Of a stretch of DNA of 41,003 nt, positions 15,779-23,395 are shown piece by piece; position 1 is the stretch's first letter, and each line of letters opens with the position of its first letter. The notes below the pieces were generated by a model. It saw only the letters and a list, made by a program, of their open reading frames with translations, was not told the DNA's origin and did not search any database. Made by a program: the position numbers and the translations under genes. Source of the DNA: Pseudomonadota bacterium (lineage in GTDB: Bacteria; Pseudomonadota; Alphaproteobacteria; GCA-2731375); contig JAQBYC010000033.1 in the NCBI GenBank assembly GCA_027623205.1, forward strand, positions 1 to 41,003, read 5' to 3'.

Positions 15779-17469
15779 GGCGTTCTCGATGAGAACTGGG
15801 CCGGCGTTGGTTCAACGAAAGCTGAAATAGACGACGCGGCGTCCTCCAGGATCATCGCTGCGGCCTTCTCGCCGATCATGATGGCCGGCGCGTTGGTGTT
15901 GCCCGCGACGATCGCGGGCATGATAGAGGCATCGGCCACCCGCAGGGCCGCGACGCCATGCACCCGCAGCCGGGCATCGGTTGCCGAGTCTACCTCAGCG
16001 CCCATGCGGCAGCTGCCGACCGGGTGATAGTTGGCGATCCCGCGCGCCCGTACATCAGCCAGCAGGTCTTCATCGCTGCTGATGGCCGGGCCAGGCAAAA
16101 CTTCCTCGACCATATAGCCCGCCAGCGCCGGCTGGTTTGCGATCCGGCGGCAAACCCGCATACCGTGAAGGATTGCCTGTTTGTCATAGGCGCTGCGCAG
16201 AAATTCATACCGGATCGCCGGCGCCGCCAGGGGATCCGGGCTTTTGATGCGGACAGAGCCTTCGCAATCCGGGCGCAGGTGCACCGGACTGAATGAAAAG
16301 GCCGAGAAGGGGTGGGGATTTACCCGCTCCGGGGTCCGGCTGGCCGCGCTCCAACTGAACATGTTGATTTGGATATCCGGGCGCTCCAGTAGCGGATCGC
16401 TGCGGATGAAGGCGCCGGCGGTAATCGCCGTACTGGTTAATGGACCCGTCCGAAACAGCGCATATTGGGCCCCGGCCAGCAGCCGCCGCGGCAGACTGTT
16501 CGCCAGGTCGTTCATCGTCACCGGTTCGGCGCAACGGAAACTCAGGTAGGTGTTGAAATGATCCCGCAAATGTGCGCCGACGCCGGGTAGGTCACGGTGC
16601 ACGGCAATGCCCATGTCCTGCAACAGCTCGCCCGGACCGATGCCCGAGAGTTGCAACAATTGCGGTGTACCGAAGGCGCCGCCGGAGACAATAACCTCAC
16701 CCCGGGCCCGGGCCCGGCGGATACCGGCGGGCGACTGATATTCGATACCGACCGCCCGGCCGTCTTCGATCAAAACCCGCCGCGCGTGGGCCGATGTTTC
16801 GATCTGCAGGTTCTTCCGGTTGCGGGCCGGCGCCAGATAGGCCGTTGCGGCACTCCAACGCCGATGCTTCGATGCGGTGAACTGGTAGAAACCGGTGCCT
16901 TCCTGCTCCGGTCCATTAAAATCGGAATTCGCCGGGATGCCGCTTTCAATGGCGGCGGCGATCATCGCGCGCGGCAGGGCCCAAGGCCGTGGAATGTCGG
17001 AGACGCGCAAAGGTCCGCCAGTGCCATGCAGGTCGCTGCCGCCGCGCTCGTTATTCTCGGCCTTTTTGAAGAACGGCAATACGGAATCCCAATCCCAGCC
17101 TTCCAGGCCGCGCTGACGCCAGCCGTCATAGTCGGCCGGCGCACCCCGCATATAGATTGTACCGTTGATCGAACTACTGCCGCCCAGCACCTTGCCGCGC
17201 GGTTGGTACAGTACCCGGTTGTCCAGCGCCTCGACGGGTTCGCTCTGAAATTTCCAGTTCACCCGCTCGTCGGTGAAAACCTTGGTGAAACCAAGTGGAA
17301 TATGGATCCAGGGACTGGTATCGCGGGGCCCCGCTTCCAGCAGCAAAACGCCGTAGCGGCCCGATTCGCTCAACCGGGCGGCGACGGCACAGCCGGCGGA
17401 GCCGGCGCCACTGACTATGAAATCGAAGACCTGATCATCTGCTTCCCTGGCCAAGCGGATCTCCCCCAT
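15775..17469 (-). CDS. GMC-family FAD oxidoreductase (choline/alcohol dehydrogenase-like)
   Basis: A 564-residue glucose-methanol-choline oxidoreductase. The N-terminal FAD-binding motif is VSGAGSAGCAVAARLSE followed by LLLEAGP; the GMC signature is GKVLGGSSSINGTIYMRG. The C-terminal catalytic pair is His482 in NYHPVGSCRMG and Asn526 in AGNTNAPAIM. It oxidises an alcohol to an aldehyde or ketone. The frame is open upstream to 17622, but the FAD motif spacing supports ATG 17469. Its 3' end overlaps the convergent solute-binding-like gene. Upstream, 188 bases separate it from the divergent ThDP enzyme. The substrate is undetermined; many proteobacterial members act on choline-like or polyethylene-glycol alcohols. 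Confidence 0.94.
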   Translation of the reverse strand: MGEIRLAREADDQVFDFIVSGAGSAGCAVAARLSESGRYGVLLLEAGPRDTSPWIHIPLGFTKVFTDERVNWKFQSEPVEALDNRVLYQPRGKVLGGSSSINGTIYMRGAPADYDGWRQRGLEGWDWDSVLPFFKKAENNERGGSDLHGTGGPLRVSDIPRPWALPRAMIAAAIESGIPANSDFNGPEQEGTGFYQFTASKHRRWSAATAYLAPARNRKNLQIETSAHARRVLIEDGRAVGIEYQSPAGIRRARARGEVIVSGGAFGTPQLLQLSGIGPGELLQDMGIAVHRDLPGVGAHLRDHFNTYLSFRCAEPVTMNDLANSLPRRLLAGAQYALFRTGPLTSTAITAGAFIRSDPLLERPDIQINMFSWSAASRTPERVNPHPFSAFSFSPVHLRPDCEGSVRIKSPDPLAAPAIRYEFLRSAYDKQAILHGMRVCRRIANQPALAGYMVEEVLPGPAISSDEDLLADVRARGIANYHPVGSCRMGAEVDSATDARLRVHGVAALRVADASIMPAIVAGNTNAPAIMIGEKAAAMILEDAASSISAFVEPTPAQFSSRTP

Positions 17470-17657
17470 GAAAAATTCCCGGGGGCTACCCTGTCTGCCG
17501 GTTTCAATTCTGTCAATTGACCCGGTATAGTTCGAAAATAGTCTGGTTTTGCGCCGGGTTGCGGTATCGGGGGTCTGCAGAGATACGGATCCAGGCCGTG
17601 GCGCGCGGCCCGACCACGGCAATGGCGCCAGAAAGTTTCGGTTGGGGATATGGGATC

Positions 17658-19376
17658 ATGAGCAAGAAAAAAGTAGTCGGCACGGGCGGGGAACTGCTCA
17701 TGCATCAGTTGGTCGCACAGGAGGTGGCGTATGCCTTTACCAACACGGGCAGTGCCGAGGCCGGGTTCTTCGATGCCTTTCTCACGGTTCCAGGCGTTCA
17801 ACCAATTCTTCTGCTTGCTGAATCGCTGGTCCTCTCCGCCGCCGATGGCTATGCGAAGGCGGCGAAAAAGACCGCCTTCGTGAACGTGCATCTGGCGGCC
17901 GGGACGCGCCAGGGCTCGGGTCAGTTGCAGAACGCCTACTTTGACGGCACGCCGATGGTGGTGACCGCCGCCTTGCGCGATAACGGCTCGTTCGGCGACC
18001 ACAATACCCTGGGCGCCAGCAGCGGCTTTTCCCAGATGGGCGCGGTCGAGGATATCACCAAGAACCGCTGGGAGGTCACCGATGCGCGCGGTATCCCAAT
18101 GGCGACGCGCCGGGCCTTCAAGGAAGCCATGACCATGCCCACGGGGCCGGTCTATCTCGCCTTTTCCTCTCCCGCCCTCGACGAAAAGGAGGTCGAGGGC
18201 ACGATCCAGGCGGCCCGCGGCCTGGAGATGGCGCAGGTGCCCAACGGCGCCACCATGGAGAAAATCCACGACGCCCTGCTCAACGCCGAGAATCCCCTGG
18301 TCCTGGCCGGACCGGACGTGCAGGTGGCCGGCGCCCAGAACGAATTGCTCGAGATGGTGGAGAACTATGCCCTGCCCGTGGCCGTCGGGTTTTTCGATTA
18401 CGGCGGTTTTCCGCTGAAGCATCCCAACTATGTGGGCATGATCGACGCCATGTCCGATAAGAAATTCGACGTCGTCTGTTGTATCGGCTATCGGCAGAAT
18501 ACCCGCGCCAGCGCCGAGGATGAGAAGTTCACTGATGCCGGCACGATCATCGGGATCGGTCAGGACCCGGCCATGATGGGCAATACCTTTGCCCTGGATC
18601 TGGATGTCTGGGGTGATGTCAGCCACACCCTGCGGGCCTTGAACCGCCTATGGAAGCCCGATCACGCCAATTTGGCGCATATTCAAAAGCGCAAAATGGG
18701 CTTGGCGGAACAAAGCGCCGCCCGCGCGGCAAAACAAGCGGGCGATGCCCGCACCCATGCCAAGGATAATCCCATCCATCCGCTTTATCTTGGCGACGCC
18801 ATGGCCCGGAACCTGGCCGGCAACACAATGCTGGTGTCGGAGAATTTCCGCGCCTTCGATCATTTCATGCCGTTTGGTTATGGCGACACGGATTGGAGTC
18901 TGGTGCGCACGGCCGGCGGCAGCCTGGGATATGGCCTGGGCGGCGCGATTGGCGCCCAGCTTGGCGCGCCGGACCGGCCGGTTGTATTGAGCATCGGCGA
19001 CGGCTCGGTGATGTACAGTGCATCGGGGTTCTGGACCATGGCGCGCTACAGCCTGCCGATCCTCACCGTCGTCTGGAACAACATGAACTATCAGACCGTG
19101 CGCACCAACTTCGCGGCCTGGGGCGGCAACATGCAGGCGCAGAACAAGTACCCGGAAACCTTTCTGGGGGATCCGGCAATCGATTTCGTCATGCTGGCGA
19201 AGGCCCAGGGGATTGAAGGCGAGCATGTGCGCGGGCCCGGCGAATTGGACGCGGCGTTGCGGCGGGGCAAGGCGGCGCAAGCCGCGGGCGAACCCTACCT
19301 GCTGGATGTCCACATCACCAACATCGGGGCCGGGGCGGATTCGACCTGGCACCAAAGGCTGGCGATGCACACTTGA
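17658..19376 (+). CDS. Benzoylformate decarboxylase-type ThDP enzyme
   Basis: A 572-residue ThDP-dependent enzyme, probably a 2-oxo acid decarboxylase or lyase. Glu55 in LLAESLVLSAADGYAKA activates the cofactor. The C-terminal domain has SIGDGSVMYSASGF (GDG at about 447-449) and WNNMNYQTV, the cofactor diphosphate and magnesium site. It is not close to the acetolactate-synthase-like enzyme at 9901, so the two are not a recent duplication. ATG 17658 follows GGGA closely; the frame is open upstream to 17517, but without family sequence. It diverges from the GMC oxidoreductase, which could act on an aldehyde or alcohol from the same route. Substrate unknown. Confidence 0.85.
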   Translation: MSKKKVVGTGGELLMHQLVAQEVAYAFTNTGSAEAGFFDAFLTVPGVQPILLLAESLVLSAADGYAKAAKKTAFVNVHLAAGTRQGSGQLQNAYFDGTPMVVTAALRDNGSFGDHNTLGASSGFSQMGAVEDITKNRWEVTDARGIPMATRRAFKEAMTMPTGPVYLAFSSPALDEKEVEGTIQAARGLEMAQVPNGATMEKIHDALLNAENPLVLAGPDVQVAGAQNELLEMVENYALPVAVGFFDYGGFPLKHPNYVGMIDAMSDKKFDVVCCIGYRQNTRASAEDEKFTDAGTIIGIGQDPAMMGNTFALDLDVWGDVSHTLRALNRLWKPDHANLAHIQKRKMGLAEQSAARAAKQAGDARTHAKDNPIHPLYLGDAMARNLAGNTMLVSENFRAFDHFMPFGYGDTDWSLVRTAGGSLGYGLGGAIGAQLGAPDRPVVLSIGDGSVMYSASGFWTMARYSLPILTVVWNNMNYQTVRTNFAAWGGNMQAQNKYPETFLGDPAIDFVMLAKAQGIEGEHVRGPGELDAALRRGKAAQAAGEPYLLDVHITNIGAGADSTWHQRLAMHT

Positions 19377-19705
19377 CGGAGATCATCGTCGATCCGGTTG
19401 TCATCGAATCAGGATTGGCATTTTAGAATCATGCCAGCGCCCGCTGGCAGCATGCGAACGGCTCCGCGAGGGCATCGCGGGGGGCGTGTGGGTAGGTCAA
19501 TCTCGAACATGATGGGGTGGGCGGCCCTGCCCCCGGTATCCCAAGACACCCATGAATTGCAGCTTCCGGGCGGCATCGGCGATCGAATGGGGAATTGCGC
19601 TGCCGTTAGACGAGGATGGCATAAAAACTGGCGCCAGGATTGCGGAAAAGCCATACTCGCGGCAAATCAGCTTGTTTGAACAAGCCACTAGGGGGGCGAA
19701 CAAAA
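19377..19705. other. Long non-coding leader before the ureide cluster, with a hairpin
   Basis: These 329 bases carry no convincing gene. Near the left end, TGCCAGC (19432-19438) and GCTGGCA (19443-19449) form a perfect 7-bp stem with a GCCC tetraloop, 55 bases after the ThDP enzyme stop. It may end that transcript, although no T-run follows. Near the right end is a sigma-54-like promoter match, and a G-run (19691-19696) nine bases before ATG 19706 is the ribosome site of the first cluster gene. Confidence 0.45.
19628..19645 (+). promoter_or_regulatory. Candidate sigma-54 (-24/-12) promoter of the ureide cluster
   Basis: CTGGCGCCAGGATTGCGG contains the -24 GG (19630-19631) and -12 GC (19642-19643) with the required ten bases between them, and matches the TGGCAC-N5-TTGC consensus except for G instead of A at one -24 position. 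Transcription would start near 19655, about 50 bases before the first gene. Nitrogen-scavenging operons are often sigma-54/NtrC controlled, which fits the neighbours. The left part is also a 10-base palindrome (CTGGCGCCAG), so an operator is an alternative. Confidence 0.4.
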
Positions 19706-20086
19706 ATGACCATCGAACTGTTTGTAAATGGGACATTGATGCGGGGCCTGGGGCTCCACGAGAACCTCGACGGCGCCGAATTTTTGGGCGCGTTCACCAC
19801 CGAACCCTGTTATCGCCTCTATTCAATCGACGATATTCACCCGGGCATGTTCAAGGTTGCCGAGGGTGGTGTAGGGGTTAAAGGTGAAATGTACCGAATG
19901 AGCGACGAAATTTGGCGGCGCGTTGAAGAAGGCGAACCACCACACCTTTATTGCGGGCCTGTACAACTGGACAACGGCGAAACCGTCGATGGAATTCTAT
20001 TTCCACAGGATATTGCCGAAGCCGGTCACAAGGATATTTCCGAGTATGGCGACTGGCGCGAATATATCGCGTCTCGGGAAGCCTAA
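19706..20086 (+). CDS. Stand-alone gamma-glutamylcyclotransferase-like protein resembling the allophanate hydrolase C domain
   Basis: A 126-residue protein with the GGCT-like fold. It begins IELFVNGTLMRGLGLHENL, continues with EPCYRLYSIDDIHPGMFKVA and GVKGEMYRM, and ends with LYCGPVQLDNGETVDGIL, DISEYGDWREYI. This pattern is what I recall for the C-terminal domain of AtzF/allophanate hydrolase, which in fungal and bacterial enzymes decarboxylates the N-carboxycarbamate made by the amidase domain. No amidase domain is fused or nearby. ATG 19706 has a six-G ribosome site; an upstream in-frame extension to 19640 shows no family sequence. It is the first gene of the ureide cluster, 60 bases before the biuret-hydrolase-like gene. 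A role in decarboxylating an N-carboxy intermediate is inferred. Confidence 0.75.
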   Translation: MTIELFVNGTLMRGLGLHENLDGAEFLGAFTTEPCYRLYSIDDIHPGMFKVAEGGVGVKGEMYRMSDEIWRRVEEGEPPHLYCGPVQLDNGETVDGILFPQDIAEAGHKDISEYGDWREYIASREA

Positions 20087-20146
20087 GGCGAAACCATCCG
20101 AAATCATTGGCGTGGCGTCCATGCGCTAGAGGTTGATAAAAATATT

Positions 20147-20842
20147 ATGCAGGTGTTGGGAAAACATATGCCGGCCACACATGTCATCAACGCGGAACCT
20201 TATCCCGTAAAATTCGAATTAGCTGCAACGGCGTTGCTGGTTATCGACATGCAAAAGGATTTTCTCGAGCCTGGCGGCTTTGGGGAAATGCTTGGCAACG
20301 ATGTTTCGCTGCTGCGAAAAACCATTGCGCCCTGCCAAACCGCACTAAACGCCGCGCGAAGCGCTGGCTTGACCGTGATCCACACGCGCGAGGGGCATCG
20401 TGCGGATCTCGCGGATGCCCCGCCAACGAAACTTAGTCGCGGAAATTTGGCAACCGGTATTGGTGACGATGGTCCCATGGGGCGCATTCTCATTCGTGGC
20501 GAGCCTGGACATGATATTATTGCCGAACTTGCCCCGGCCGAAGGCGAACCCGTGATCGACAAGCCGGGCAAGGGGGCGTTTTACGAAACGGATTTGGATC
20601 TAATTCTAAAAAACAAGACGATTCGGACGCTTATTGTCTGCGGTGTCACAACGGAAGTCTGCGTCCATACGACTGTTCGCGAAGCCAATGATCGCGGCTA
20701 TGAATGTATCGTTTTGGAGGATTGTGTCGGTTCGTATTTTCCCGAATTCCAGCGCATCGGGATCGAAATGATCAAGGCGCAGGGCGGCATATTCGGATGG
20801 GTTGCGGATTCGAAGAAATTCGTCGAAGCCCTGCAAAGCTAA
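20147..20842 (+). CDS. Isochorismatase-like cysteine hydrolase, biuret amidohydrolase-like
   Basis: A 231-residue isochorismatase-fold amidohydrolase with the catalytic triad Asp34 (LVIDMQKDF), Lys142 (KPGKGAF) and Cys172 ([10 protein letters not shown]). Several blocks closely match what I recall of rhizobial biuret amidohydrolase (BiuH): [41 protein letters not shown] and [18 protein letters not shown]. BiuH splits biuret to allophanate and ammonia. Ureidoacrylate amidohydrolase (RutB) and N-carbamoylsarcosine amidase are relatives. ATG 20168 is an alternative start with a closer ribosome-like GGTGTTGGG; ATG 20147 has AGAGG at a long spacing. Position between the GGCT-like gene and an NCS2 permease supports hydrolysis of an imported ureide. 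Confidence 0.85.
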   Translation: MQVLGKHMPATHVINAEPYPVKFELAATALLVIDMQKDFLEPGGFGEMLGNDVSLLRKTIAPCQTALNAARSAGLTVIHTREGHRADLADAPPTKLSRGNLATGIGDDGPMGRILIRGEPGHDIIAELAPAEGEPVIDKPGKGAFYETDLDLILKNKTIRTLIVCGVTTEVCVHTTVREANDRGYECIVLEDCVGSYFPEFQRIGIEMIKAQGGIFGWVADSKKFVEALQS

Positions 20843-20915
20843 GGCCGGATTTTGCCGTGTGGTAATGCTGTGTTCTTATCGTGGAGTGGTTATTTAGCCA
20901 GGGGGAGCTTTTATT

Positions 20916-22451
20916 GTGGGTAGCAAAACACCATTTTGGGTGGCCGGCGATCTGAATGCGTTCTTCGGTCTCGGCACCAATGTCCTGGTGAACCTTTTGG
21001 TTCTGACGGGACTTTTGAAATATGTCATCCAGATTCCAGACGCGGTTCTTTTTGGGCATATCCTCCCAGCCGTCGGGTTGATGCTTTTCTTGGGAAATAT
21101 TTACTACGCGTTCATGGCCAAAAGGTTGTCCGACAAGACCGGCCGGGACGATGTGACGGCGCTGCCGTCGGGGCCGAGCGTGCCGCATATGTTCATTGTT
21201 GTCTTCGTCATCATGTTGCCGATCACAATTCAAACCAAGGATCCGATCAAGGGGTGGGAAGCAGGTCTTGCCTGGGTCTTTATTGAAGGGCTGGTGCTAT
21301 TCGCCGGGGCATTTATCGCGCCGACCATCAGGCGGTTAACCCCGCGCGCGGCTTTGTTGGGAACTTTGGCTGGTATTTCCATCACTTTTATTTCGCTGCG
21401 GCCGGCGATGGAAATATTCGAAACCCCCATTATCGGGCTGGTTTCCCTCGTCATAATTCTGGGCGCGTGGTTCGGTGGCGTAAAATTTCCAGGCAATCTT
21501 CCGGGCGGTCTTGTCGCCATCGCCGTGGGTACCGTTCTCGCCTGGCTCAGCTTTGCATTTAGCTGGGGTTTCGGCGGCATGAACCCGGCTTCAGTGCAAA
21601 GCTCGTTGGGCAATATAGGGTTTTCAATTCCGATGCCGGCATTCGGCCATGTATTTTCCGGCTTTGAGTTTCTCGCATTCATCATCGTAACCGCCATACC
21701 GTTTGGCGTTTATGACTTCATCGAGGCGATGGACAATGTCGAAAGCGCATCCGCCGCAGGTGATGAATACAGCGTCAAAGAGACGCTGATCGCCGAGGGC
21801 GGCATCAGCCTTGTGGGCACCCTGCTTGGCAGCCCGTTCGCTAATGCCGTCTACATCGGCCACCCGGGCTGGAAATCAATCGGCGGTAAAATCGGCTACT
21901 CGATCGCGACCGGGGTCATGGTCTTGCTGTTGACCTGGTTGGGCATCGTATCGTTGCTGCTTGATGTCATTCCGGTGGTCGCGATCATTCCCATCCTGCT
22001 CTATATTGGCGCGCTGATTGGCGCCCAGGCCTTCCAGGCGACACCGGCAAATCATGCCCCGGCCGTGGTTTTTGCCATCGTGCCGCATCTGGCGGCCTGG
22101 GCCAAAACCTTGATCGACGGCTCGCTTGGCGCTGCTGGCACCAACGCGGCCGCGGTTGGGCTCGATAAACTGGCGCAAAACGGTGTGCTCTACAAAGGCC
22201 TTGAAACCCTAGGCAGTGGCGCGATCATCACTGGCCTGATCTTTGGCGGCATTGTTGTCATGCTCATTGACCGCAAGCCAAATGGCGCCGGCGCCGTCTG
22301 CTTGATCGGGGCGGTGCTTGCCTTCTTCGGGTTTATTCATGGGCCGGAGGTTGGCTGGGCTGTCTCACCCATGGTCGCCTTGAGCTATGTGATCATGGCG
22401 GTCATTTGCGTCGGCTTTTCAAAAATGGAGCTTGAACCGGAAAAGCCGTAG
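20916..22451 (+). CDS. NCS2-family nucleobase/ureide permease
   Basis: A 511-residue polytopic membrane protein with about 12-14 hydrophobic segments, of the xanthine/uracil permease (NCS2, AzgA-like) type. The N-terminal FWVAGDLNAFFGLGTN and the SDKTGRDDVTALPSGPSVP loop, and the later IPFGVYDFIEAMDNVESASAAGDEY segment, are characteristic of the AzgA-like branch, with the acidic and polar residues that line the nucleobase site in this family. The start is GTG 20916 with GGGGGAG at 20901-20907, eight bases upstream. It is embedded between the biuret-hydrolase-like gene and the carbamoyltransferase genes and probably brings in the substrate of the pathway, a cyclic amide or ureide. Confidence 0.9.
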   Translation: MGSKTPFWVAGDLNAFFGLGTNVLVNLLVLTGLLKYVIQIPDAVLFGHILPAVGLMLFLGNIYYAFMAKRLSDKTGRDDVTALPSGPSVPHMFIVVFVIMLPITIQTKDPIKGWEAGLAWVFIEGLVLFAGAFIAPTIRRLTPRAALLGTLAGISITFISLRPAMEIFETPIIGLVSLVIILGAWFGGVKFPGNLPGGLVAIAVGTVLAWLSFAFSWGFGGMNPASVQSSLGNIGFSIPMPAFGHVFSGFEFLAFIIVTAIPFGVYDFIEAMDNVESASAAGDEYSVKETLIAEGGISLVGTLLGSPFANAVYIGHPGWKSIGGKIGYSIATGVMVLLLTWLGIVSLLLDVIPVVAIIPILLYIGALIGAQAFQATPANHAPAVVFAIVPHLAAWAKTLIDGSLGAAGTNAAAVGLDKLAQNGVLYKGLETLGSGAIITGLIFGGIVVMLIDRKPNGAGAVCLIGAVLAFFGFIHGPEVGWAVSPMVALSYVIMAVICVGFSKMELEPEKP

Positions 22452-22475
22452 GCAGCTATCTTTCCAGACGTGATC

Positions 22476-22507
22476 GTCCGGACCGGCCGCGATGGTTCGG
22501 TCCGGAC
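22476..22507. other. Strong 10-bp hairpin between the permease and AllH-like genes
   Basis: GTCCGGACCG (22476-22485) pairs perfectly with CGGTCCGGAC (22498-22507) around a 12-base loop, 25 bases after the permease stop and 25 bases before the next ATG. No U-run follows, so full termination is doubtful. It may set the ratio of transporter to enzyme mRNA by attenuation or 3'-end protection. Confidence 0.55.
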
Positions 22508-22532
22508 GCCGCAGCATTTGTAGAGCCCCACG

Positions 22533-23393
22533 ATGATACCGCTTGCCGCGATAACCATAGGATCAGAATTGCCGCAGATAAATTTTGCCGGTGTCGTTCA
22601 CAGCGTTTTTGATCAGGCTGTAAATATTCGGCTGACCGATGGCCACTTGGCGACCTGCACGGCCGCGGATTATTTCGAGCTGCCGCGAGGTATTCGCGTC
22701 GCTACGGCGCACGGTTTCCGTTTCAGTTCATTGTTGACCAACGGCGCTGCCGCTTATTGCCGGGGCGGTATCCTCCGCTTTAGGGGAAGCAATCTGAAGA
22801 TCGATCTCCGCGATGCCCCGGTCTGGCAGAACGATTATACGGCCGCGACGCGGCCTTCCCGGCAGCGACTGCATGCGCTATGGCGGGTCGCGGTGGGTCA
22901 GACAACTTTCGGCTTCGACTTCCCCAAACAGCAGAGTCTCGCGCTGTTGGCCGGTCTGGGATCTGACGATAGACGCCAGGTCAGGCAATCCCTGCGGGGC
23001 CTCATTGGCCGTGGGCCGGGCCTGACCCCGGCCGGCGACGATGTCATTGCCGGTTTTCTCGCGGCGCCAAAGTTGATGGCACCGGCGCAGCCTTGGAGCC
23101 GCGCCTTGGGCCTATTTACCCTGCAGTACCTACAGGCCACCAACGATATCAGCCGCCAGATGCTGTCCGACGCCGCAGGGGGTCATTTTATTGAGCCAAT
23201 TCTATCGACGCTGTCGGCGATTTACGGCGCGGGGCAGATTGGCCGTTCCACCCGCCGCTTGCGATCGGTCGGCGGCACGTCCGGCGCGGCCATGTTGCTG
23301 GGCCTTGTCGCGGGCATTGCCCATGTCGAAGATTACCAGCTTCAGAAGGCAGCGGAAGTATTAGAGCCGGTGCGATCCGCAGGCGCGTATTAG
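22533..23393 (+). CDS. allH: DUF2877 protein, AllH-like subunit of a carbamoyltransferase
   Basis: A 286-residue DUF2877 protein. The conserved core is in LRGLIGRGPGLTPAGDDVIAGFL, typical of this family, followed by a helical C-terminal part with GGTSGAAMLLGLVAGI. In E. coli the homologue (YlbF, renamed AllH) works with AllF/FdrA and AllG/YlbE as oxamate carbamoyltransferase, converting oxalurate and phosphate into oxamate and carbamoyl phosphate. Here it is followed two bases later by fdrA, in the same operon as the AllG and carbamate kinase homologues. The ATG has no strong ribosome site, and a strong hairpin lies just upstream. The function is inferred from family and context. Confidence 0.85.
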   Translation: MIPLAAITIGSELPQINFAGVVHSVFDQAVNIRLTDGHLATCTAADYFELPRGIRVATAHGFRFSSLLTNGAAAYCRGGILRFRGSNLKIDLRDAPVWQNDYTAATRPSRQRLHALWRVAVGQTTFGFDFPKQQSLALLAGLGSDDRRQVRQSLRGLIGRGPGLTPAGDDVIAGFLAAPKLMAPAQPWSRALGLFTLQYLQATNDISRQMLSDAAGGHFIEPILSTLSAIYGAGQIGRSTRRLRSVGGTSGAAMLLGLVAGIAHVEDYQLQKAAEVLEPVRSAGAY

Positions 23394-23395
23394 AT

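Noticed and set aside
17415-18626. 403-codon minus-strand open frame opposite the second ThDP enzyme
   Set aside because: It is an antisense shadow of a ThDP enzyme with clear cofactor motifs.
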